A stretch of DNA of 12,254 nt, from NCBI GenBank assembly GCA_900554525.1, contig USHL01000024.1, positions 1 to 12,254 of the forward strand. Reading direction: 5' to 3'. The notes beneath the pieces were generated by a model. It saw only the letters and a program-made list of their open reading frames with translations. It did no database searches and was not told the origin of the DNA. Source of the DNA: an uncultured Oscillospiraceae bacterium (lineage in GTDB: Bacteria > Bacillota > Clostridia > Oscillospirales > Acutalibacteraceae). The position numbers and the translations under genes were made by a program. Below are positions 7,493 to 12,254 of this stretch, in pieces (position 1 is the stretch's first letter; every line of letters starts with the position of its first letter).

Positions 7493-8320
7493 ATGCCCGG
7501 CAGACTTTATGTCGTCGGTACGCCGATAGGAAATCTCGGTGATTTGAGCCCTCGGGCGGCTGAAACGCTTGAAAAAGCAGATTTTATTGCCGCTGAGGAT
7601 ACGCGGGTCACTTTAAAGCTTTTAAATTATTTGGGGTTAAAAAAAGAATTGCTTTCATATTATGAGCATAATAAAAACGGCCGCGGAAATCTTATAATTG
7701 AGCGGCTTAAAAAAGGCGAAAGCTGCGCGCTGGTATCCGATGCAGGCATGCCGGCGATATCCGACCCGGGCGAACAGCTTGTATGCGAGGCGCGTGAAGC
7801 GGGTATAGCAGTCGAAGCGGTTCCGGGACCGAGCGCATTGGTAACGGCGCTGGCGGTATCGGGAATGCCGGCGGGCAGATTTTGCTTTGAGGGCTTTTTG
7901 TCGGTAAATAAAATAAGCCGCAGGGAGCATTTGGCGTCTCTTGTAAATGAGAGGCGTACAATGATATTTTACGAGGCTCCTCATAAATTAAATTCAACGC
8001 TCAGAGATATGCTGAAGGCTTTCGGCAACAGGAGGCTTACGGTTGCCAGAGAGCTTACAAAGCTGCACGAAACGGTGATGAATACTACACTGAAGGATGC
8101 GGCGGAATATTTTGAGATAAATGCGCCCCGCGGGGAATTCGTGCTGATAATAGAGGGAAAGCAGGACGAGGAGAAGACATATACTGAGGACGATGCCGTG
8201 CTGCTGGCAAAAGGGCTGATTGCCGGCGGTGCCTCTACTTCTTCGGCGGCTAAAGAAGCGGCTGAGGTCACCGGTATAAAAAAAGGCGATATTTACAGGC
8301 GTATTATAGGGGAAGCTTAA
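7493..8320 (+). CDS. rsmI: 16S rRNA (cytidine-1402-2'-O)-methyltransferase RsmI
   Basis: RsmI 2'-O-methylates C1402 in the decoding centre of 16S rRNA. From the ATG at 7493 the product is 275 residues with tetrapyrrole-methylase fold motifs: LYVVGTPIGNLGD (5-17), AEDTRVTLKLL (34-44), SDAGMPAISDPG (82-93), VPGPSALVTALAVSG (110-124) and VARELTKLHE (184-193), all diagnostic. The C-terminal helical segment is about 230-275. I chose ATG 7493 because AGGGA lies five bases upstream and the family normally has only a few residues before LYVVGTPIGNL. An in-frame TTG at 7466 would overlap the previous stop (TTGA), add nine residues, and remains possible. The gap to the LCP gene is 19 bp. Confidence 0.95.
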   Translation: MPGRLYVVGTPIGNLGDLSPRAAETLEKADFIAAEDTRVTLKLLNYLGLKKELLSYYEHNKNGRGNLIIERLKKGESCALVSDAGMPAISDPGEQLVCEAREAGIAVEAVPGPSALVTALAVSGMPAGRFCFEGFLSVNKISRREHLASLVNERRTMIFYEAPHKLNSTLRDMLKAFGNRRLTVARELTKLHETVMNTTLKDAAEYFEINAPRGEFVLIIEGKQDEEKTYTEDDAVLLAKGLIAGGASTSSAAKEAAEVTGIKKGDIYRRIIGEA

Positions 8321-8339
8321 ACGCGGGAAAAATAAATAT

Positions 8340-9968
8340 ATGGGTGTTAATATGGCAGATAATAGTTTTAACAGGGATGATATTTTCGCAGCCGCTCAAA
8401 AGGCGCTTGAGCAAATGGACAGTTATCAGGATTTCGAGCCGGAGGAAATATCTCCCCCGCCGAGGAAAGGCGGCAGACATTATGCGAAGAAGAAACGCGG
8501 ATTTGCCGGGTGGTGGCGCGGTCTTGCAAAATGGCAGAAAGGCACGCTTATAACCTGTGTTTCGCTTGTTCTGGTCTTTGCTGTTGCGCTTGGAATACTC
8601 CGCATTATGTTTGATTATAATTATAATGAGATTTCGTCAAACCCGGAGGATCTCGGATTTGAAAACGTGATAGACGAAAAGATAGTCAATGTGGCGCTTT
8701 TCGGTATAGATACGAGAACAATAGATTCCTTTAAGGGCCTTTCGGACAGTATTATGATACTCAGCATAAATACCGAGACCAAGCAGATAAAGGTGATTTC
8801 GGTAATGCGTGATTCTCTGGTGCCGATAACCTATAACGGAAAGACTAAATACGCAAAAATTAACAGCGCCTATTCGCGCGGCGGCCCGGAGCTTGCCATA
8901 AAGACGCTTAATACTGTTTTCGGGCTGGACATTTCGGAATATGCCACAGTGAACTTCTTCGGAATGGCAGATATAATTGACGCTGTCGGCGGCATAGACG
9001 TTAATCTGACCGAAGGGGAGATAAATGTTTACGGATATGAAAACGGGACAAGAGTCAACTGGGGAATAAACGGCCTTATCGCCGAGCAGTGCAGCAGAAT
9101 GGGGCTTGACAGCGAGGATTATCTTATAGAAGAGCCGGGGCTTCAGCACATGAACGGAGTACAGGCGGTGGCATATGCGCGTATCCGCCATGCCGAAAAC
9201 GCCGACGGTGTGAACGATGATTTCGGACGCACCGACCGTCAGCGCTATGTTATGGAGCAGCTTTTCAATAAAGCCACAACTCTCGGAAAATCCCAATATG
9301 TTAAGCTGGCAAAGGCGCTTATACCCTGCAGCGAAACCTCCCTTTCCTACAGTGAGATAATGGGGCTTGCTTTCGATGTGCTATTGAAATCTCCCACCTT
9401 TGAGCAGGCAAGAATCCCTGATTATAAATATCTGATGCAAAATTCAAGCTATGTTTACTATGACCTTGAATTTGCCAGCAAGCTGATACATGCATTTATA
9501 TATGATGATATACATCCCGATGATTATATCGAGCAGAACGGAGTAGAGAAAAACGATTGGTACGCCTCAGTTACCGGAGGCTCGTCCGGCAGCGGCAGCA
9601 AAAGGCCGAGCAGCGGTTCATCCGGGAACTCGTCGAGCTCTTCGGACGATGATGCCACGTCAAGCAGCAGGCCTGCGGTTTCCGAGCCGGAGCCTTCTGA
9701 GCCGGATGACAGTTCAAGCACAGACAGCTCGGGAAGCTCGAGCGGCACCGACAGTTCGGGAAGCTCATCGGATTCCTCAGGCTCTTCAAGCAGCGGCGAA
9801 TCCTCCGGCGGAGATACTTCGTCAGACAGCTCGTCGGGCAGTTCCTCCGGCGGCTCATCCGACAGCTCAGGGGGCGGCTCTTCGTCGTCGGACAGTTCGG
9901 GCAGCAGTAATCCCGAGCCGCCCGATAGCGGAAACGGCGATACATCTCACAATACGCTGGCCGGTTAA
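8340..9968 (+). CDS. LytR-CpsA-Psr (LCP) family protein with a long Ser-rich C-terminal tail
   Basis: LCP proteins are membrane-anchored enzymes that transfer wall glycopolymers from lipid carriers to peptidoglycan. The 542-residue product has a cytoplasmic N-terminus (1-66, with a basic stretch 42-65), one membrane helix (about 68-90), then the extracellular LCP domain (about 115-315): VALFGIDTR (118-126), SDSIMILSIN (136-144), VISVMRDSLV (152-161), KINSAYSRGG (173-182), GGIDVNLT (217-224), AVAYARIRH (276-284) and FGRTDRQR (295-302). The Asp and Arg residues that bind metal and pyrophosphate are present. Residues from about 412 form a tail I count at about 61 Ser in 130 residues, with Gly, Asp, Glu and Pro. 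The start ATG 8340 has a weak GGGA site; Met5 at 8352 is an alternative. Confidence 0.93.
   Translation: MGVNMADNSFNRDDIFAAAQKALEQMDSYQDFEPEEISPPPRKGGRHYAKKKRGFAGWWRGLAKWQKGTLITCVSLVLVFAVALGILRIMFDYNYNEISSNPEDLGFENVIDEKIVNVALFGIDTRTIDSFKGLSDSIMILSINTETKQIKVISVMRDSLVPITYNGKTKYAKINSAYSRGGPELAIKTLNTVFGLDISEYATVNFFGMADIIDAVGGIDVNLTEGEINVYGYENGTRVNWGINGLIAEQCSRMGLDSEDYLIEEPGLQHMNGVQAVAYARIRHAENADGVNDDFGRTDRQRYVMEQLFNKATTLGKSQYVKLAKALIPCSETSLSYSEIMGLAFDVLLKSPTFEQARIPDYKYLMQNSSYVYYDLEFASKLIHAFIYDDIHPDDYIEQNGVEKNDWYASVTGGSSGSGSKRPSSGSSGNSSSSSDDDATSSSRPAVSEPEPSEPDDSSSTDSSGSSSGTDSSGSSSDSSGSSSSGESSGGDTSSDSSSGSSSGGSSDSSGGGSSSSDSSGSSNPEPPDSGNGDTSHNTLAG
9573..9944 (+). repeat. Low-complexity Ser/Gly/Asp coding tract (LCP tail)
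   Basis: This in-frame stretch encodes residues 412-535 of the LCP protein and consists of Ser-rich runs broken by Gly, Asp, Glu and Pro. Serine codons are mixed (AGC, TCG, TCC, TCA, TCT), so most of it is not a fresh tandem duplication. One near-perfect 17-base repeat exists: gacagctcgggaagctc at 9723-9739 and gacagttcgggaagctc at 9750-9766, differing at one base. The composition also creates long open frames on other strands that are shadows. Confidence 0.85.
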
Positions 9969-9973
9969 GGAGG
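9967..9973 (+). promoter_or_regulatory. Strong ribosome binding site for a GTG-start gene
   Basis: AAGGAGG at 9967-9973 overlaps the LCP stop codon (TAA 9966-9968) and stands six bases before GTG 9980. It fixes the GTG as the start of the CmpB-like gene and couples it to the end of the LCP gene. Confidence 0.85.
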
Positions 9974-9979
9974 ATATTT

Positions 9980-10816
9980 GTGCCGCAGAATCTTTACGAG
10001 GCTCTCTGGATATTTATGATTTATGCCTTTTTGGGCTGGTGCTGTGAGGTGGCTTTCGCGGCGCTGAATCAGGGAAAATTTATAAACCGCGGCTTTCTGA
10101 ATGGCCCTGTCTGCCCGATTTACGGCTTCGGTATGCTGGCGGTTGTCGCTCTTTTGTGGCGGCTTCGGGAAAATGTACTTCTGCTGATTCTGGGCTCTGC
10201 GCTTCTGACTACTGCGCTTGAACTGGCGGCGGGCTGGATACTCGAACGCTTTTTCAAACAGAAATGGTGGGATTATTCATCGCTTCCGTTTAATTTCAAG
10301 GGCTACATATGTCTTAAATTTTCGGTTATGTGGGGTATTGCCGCGGCCTTTGCCGTGGGAGCCGTCCATCCGTTTATATATTTTTTAATTCAAAAGACTC
10401 CGTTTTTAATAGGCGCGACAGTTCTGGGGGCTCTGCTTTTACTGTTTGCCGCTGACTTTATAATCACGCTTAAGGAGCTTTTAAAGCTGCCGCTAAGGCT
10501 CAAAGCTATGCTGGAGCTTGAAACGGCTCTCAGCGAGCTTGCGGAAAAGATAGGCGGCACATTGAGCGATACGACCGTTTCAGCCGGAGATTTTATTGAC
10601 GGGCGCCGCGCGAAGGCGGAGGAATTAAAAGCGGAATATGAAAAGAAAAAGGCGGAATATGCCGACCTTATAAAGAACCGCAGCTTTGTGCACAGGCGTG
10701 TGTTCAAAGCTTTTCCGAACCTTACAAACGGTAAATATAAGACCGTTGCCGACCGTATTGCCAAATATAAGGAACGTGTATCGGAGAGGATTAAAAATGA
10801 AAAAAACAGCCTGTGA
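9980..10816 (+). CDS. CmpB-like putative ABC-transporter membrane protein (PF06541) with cytoplasmic tail
   Basis: The 278-residue product matches the 'putative ABC-transporter type IV' family (PF06541, CmpB), whose function is not established. Seen in order: a first membrane helix ending in YAFLGWCCEV (15-24), the signature NRGFLNGPVCPIYGFG (36-51), hydrophobic helices at about 52-62, 66-87, 113-136 and 142-165, a conserved Glu in ALELAAGW (79-86), WWDYSSLPFNFKGYICL (96-112) and MWG (117-119). After about residue 170 comes a charged, coiled-coil-like region (about 175-235) and the RRVFKAFPNL block (239-248) I recognise from the family. No ATPase gene is nearby, so the transporter label is doubtful. 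Start is GTG 9980. It overlaps the next gene by 20 bp. Confidence 0.85.
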   Translation: MPQNLYEALWIFMIYAFLGWCCEVAFAALNQGKFINRGFLNGPVCPIYGFGMLAVVALLWRLRENVLLLILGSALLTTALELAAGWILERFFKQKWWDYSSLPFNFKGYICLKFSVMWGIAAAFAVGAVHPFIYFLIQKTPFLIGATVLGALLLLFAADFIITLKELLKLPLRLKAMLELETALSELAEKIGGTLSDTTVSAGDFIDGRRAKAEELKAEYEKKKAEYADLIKNRSFVHRRVFKAFPNLTNGKYKTVADRIAKYKERVSERIKNEKNSL

Positions 10817-10976
10817 AAGCTGTTCAAATTACATATATGATGAGGAAGCCGACTGCTTTTACTGCGATATAGACCTTGATGAGGACGAAATGGGCAGATT
10901 TCTGTCATCGGATACCTTTTCATGCCCGTATTATGATTTTTATGATGAATACGGTATAGTCAAAAAACAAAATTAG
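10797..10976 (+). CDS. Small Cys-rich protein with two CxxC pairs (DUF6472-like)
   Basis: The 59-residue protein starts MKKTACESCSNYIYDEEADC and contains C6-x2-C9, C20-x2-C23 and C43 in FSCPYYDFYDEYGIVKKQN. The two CxxC pairs look like a small zinc-ribbon or knuckle, and the centre is strongly acidic (DIDLDEDEMGRF). I recall this pattern as the DUF6472 family of Clostridia, which has no known function; the family name is from memory and the metal binding is inferred. The start is ATG 10797, behind GGAGAGGA (10783-10790), six bases upstream. A longer frame from 10686 exists, but its first 37 residues fall inside the CmpB-like gene and have no ribosome site. plsC follows after 8 bp. Confidence 0.82.
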   Translation: MKKTACESCSNYIYDEEADCFYCDIDLDEDEMGRFLSSDTFSCPYYDFYDEYGIVKKQN

Positions 10977-10984
10977 GTGGAGCT

Positions 10985-11836
10985 ATGTTTTACATATATT
11001 TAGTGGTGAGCGCGGCACTGCTGCCGATACTCGATATTTTTTTTGAAATATTCAGGCATCAGTATTCGTGGTGGCTGGTTCCGGTGCTGTTTATCGGCAT
11101 ATTTTTAGGGCTTTCGATACTTCAGCTGCTTGTAATGCTCATTTCCATTGCGCTGATAAACCCAAAGTCGCCGCCTGAGCGCGGAAGCAGATATTACCGT
11201 TTCATACTGAAAATATCGCTGCCGCTGATGATGAAATTTGTACGTGCTAAGCTTAACGTGACGGGTGAGGATAAAATCCCGCAGAATACCCGCATGCTGT
11301 TTGTCTGCAACCATCAGCACGATATTGACCCGGCTATACTGCTGGCGGCCTTTCCGGACGCCGAGATAGGGTTTATCGCAAAAAAAGAAATATATGTGAA
11401 TATGCCTTTTGTCGCAAAGGTGATGCACAAGCTTCACTGTCTGCCGATAGACCGTGAAAATGACCGTGAGGCGGCCAAAACCATAATTTCGGCCATAAAG
11501 CTTTTAAAGGATGATGTTGTTTCGGTGGCGCTGTTCCCGGAGGGCTATGTCAGCAAATCCTGCGAGCTGCTGCCGTTCAGAAACGGTGCGTTCAAAATCG
11601 CTTATAAGGCGCAGGTGCCTATTGTTGTCTGCGTTATAAACAATACCCGAGTCGCGGCTAAAAGCCTTGGCTGGCGTCACAGCGAAATAGATTTAAGGGT
11701 GCTCGGCGTTATGCAGTATGAGGATTTCAAGGATATGACCACAACCCAGCTCGGAGAGCTTCTGCACGGGCAGATGTCGGAGGCGCTCAAGGAAATGCGC
11801 GGGGAGAATCGGCAACCTCCCTCATCAGCTTTATAA
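10985..11836 (+). CDS. plsC: 1-acyl-glycerol-3-phosphate acyltransferase (PlsC family)
   Basis: PlsC-family enzymes acylate lysophosphatidic acid to phosphatidic acid at the membrane. The 283-residue product has two N-terminal hydrophobic segments (about 1-19 and 29-58), then the acyltransferase domain with the catalytic H-x4-D motif NHQHDID (H110, D115), the EIYVNMPFVAKVM (135-147) block, FPEG (184-187) and LPFRNGAFKIA (196-206) with VPIVV (211-215). The second motif reads FPEGYVSKS rather than the common FPEGTRS, a variant I associate with Clostridia paralogs, so the acyl acceptor is not certain. The ATG is preceded by AGGTGGA overlapping the stop of the small gene. The last 50 bp overlap mtnN on the other strand. 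Confidence 0.88.
   Translation: MFYIYLVVSAALLPILDIFFEIFRHQYSWWLVPVLFIGIFLGLSILQLLVMLISIALINPKSPPERGSRYYRFILKISLPLMMKFVRAKLNVTGEDKIPQNTRMLFVCNHQHDIDPAILLAAFPDAEIGFIAKKEIYVNMPFVAKVMHKLHCLPIDRENDREAAKTIISAIKLLKDDVVSVALFPEGYVSKSCELLPFRNGAFKIAYKAQVPIVVCVINNTRVAAKSLGWRHSEIDLRVLGVMQYEDFKDMTTTQLGELLHGQMSEALKEMRGENRQPPSSAL
11787..11836. other. Convergent tail-to-tail overlap of plsC and mtnN
   Basis: The last 50 bases of plsC (+) and mtnN (-) share the same DNA. Each gene's C-terminal codons are therefore read from both strands, with no intergenic space and no intrinsic terminator visible between them. Transcripts from the two sides would be complementary over at least this stretch. Confidence 0.85.
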
Positions 11837-12254
11837 CAAGGTTTTTGGAAATTTCCGAGGCTTTGAGACAGTTGGCTTCAAAGTTTTCGGTGCCGTCGCA
11901 GGCGGCGTTATCGGTTACGGTGCGCACTGCGATAAAGGGCATACCGTTGGCATAGCAGACCTGGGCTATCGCCGCCGTTTCCATATCGGCCGAAAGCGGC
12001 GATAGCTCCGCTTTTATTTTTTCGCGTTCCCCGCCCGCAATGAACCGGTCGCCGGTAACGGAAACGCCTATGTGTACGGTCGGGTCGGCTGCCGCAAGAT
12101 GTTTTGCGGCTTGCAGCAGATAAGGGTCGCTTTTGAAGTATATGTCCGGCATAAACGGATGAAATTCCGTCAGTATGTCACGGTCGGCGTCGTGATAAGC
12201 CGCTTTTTCGGTGATAACGGTATCGAAGATATCGACGCCTTCGGCTATGCCGCC
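11787..12254 (-). CDS. mtnN: 5'-methylthioadenosine/S-adenosylhomocysteine nucleosidase, 3' part
   Basis: This minus-strand frame is open from the right edge to a TGA at 11787-11789, so 155 C-terminal residues are visible and the start lies beyond the window. MtnN cleaves methylthioadenosine and S-adenosylhomocysteine to adenine and a thioribose or ribosyl-homocysteine product, clearing the by-products of SAM use. The visible part has GGIAEGVDIFDTVITEKAAY then HDAD (family substrate-pocket region), GVSVTGDRFIAGG, the ADMETAAIAQVC helix with the ribose-binding Met-Glu pair, and VRTVTDNA with the catalytic Asp. It could recycle SAH formed by the three methyltransferases here, but it is divergent from them. 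The tail (REVADSPRAFP) extends into the plsC end. Confidence 0.93.
   Translation of the reverse strand, partial: GGIAEGVDIFDTVITEKAAYHDADRDILTEFHPFMPDIYFKSDPYLLQAAKHLAAADPTVHIGVSVTGDRFIAGGEREKIKAELSPLSADMETAAIAQVCYANGMPFIAVRTVTDNAACDGTENFEANCLKASEISKNLVIKLMREVADSPRAFP

Noticed and set aside
8300..8339. AT-rich stretch before the LCP gene with TATTAT as a possible -10 box
   Set aside because: No acceptable -35 element lies at the right distance, and most of it is the end of rsmI.
9524..10047. Open frames on both strands over the Ser-rich tail of the LCP gene
   Set aside because: They arise from the biased composition of Ser and Gly codons, giving Arg/Cys/Leu/Ser-rich low-complexity products without recognisable domains.
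10686..10796. Upstream extension of the small Cys-rich gene to an ATG at 10686 (96 residues)
   Set aside because: The extra 37 residues lie wholly within the CmpB-like coding region, have no ribosome site, and do not look like the Cys-rich domain; the ATG at 10797 has a strong site six bases away.
11847..11856. Perfect 10-base palindrome ggaaatttcc after plsC
   Set aside because: It is inside mtnN coding sequence, has no loop or T-tract, and is short enough to occur by chance, so it is not called a terminator or operator.
12150..12152. Minus-strand ATG at 12152 as the start of mtnN
   Set aside because: The frame remains open to the right edge and the upstream residues carry conserved family sequence (GGIAEGVD, YHDAD), so this Met is internal and the gene is cut by the window.

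Overview
The window looks like chromosome from a Gram-positive Clostridia-type bacterium, most plausibly a gut Oscillospirales/Ruminococcaceae relative. The evidence is the Firmicutes-style gene set (short CysE, YabB/RsmI pair, LytR-CpsA-Psr protein, CmpB-like membrane protein), a small Cys-rich protein of a type I associate with this group, strong GGAGG-type ribosome binding sites, use of TTG and GTG starts, and a roughly balanced base composition. I see no phage, transposon, CRISPR, tRNA or rRNA features.

Layout: fourteen genes run on the + strand from base 1 to 11836 with no gap over 23 bp, and most pairs overlap or nearly touch. In order: the 3' end of a DUF1385/YqhQ membrane protein; prmC; recA; recX; rimO; pgsA; cysE; cysS; a YabB/TrmN6-type methyltransferase; rsmI; an LCP-family wall protein with a long Ser-rich tail; a CmpB-like (PF06541) membrane protein; a 59-residue Cys-rich protein; and a PlsC-type acyltransferase. 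A fifteenth gene, the 3' part of mtnN (MTA/SAH nucleosidase), runs the other way from the right edge and overlaps the plsC end tail-to-tail by 50 bp.

Functionally the block mixes modification of the translation apparatus (PrmC on release factors, RimO on ribosomal protein S12, the YabB-like enzyme probably on tRNA, RsmI on 16S rRNA), cysteine supply and charging (CysE, CysS), recombination (RecA with its regulator RecX), phospholipid synthesis (PgsA, PlsC) and cell wall assembly (LCP). The spacing suggests long co-transcription with translational coupling, though internal promoters inside coding sequence cannot be excluded by eye. No stretch longer than about 25 bp lacks a gene, and I found no convincing promoter, T-box, SOS box or intrinsic terminator.

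Most of this is ordinary housekeeping DNA. The least explained part is the distal envelope module (LCP, CmpB-like protein, two-CxxC microprotein, PlsC at 8340-11836), which is the best candidate for something not yet described.
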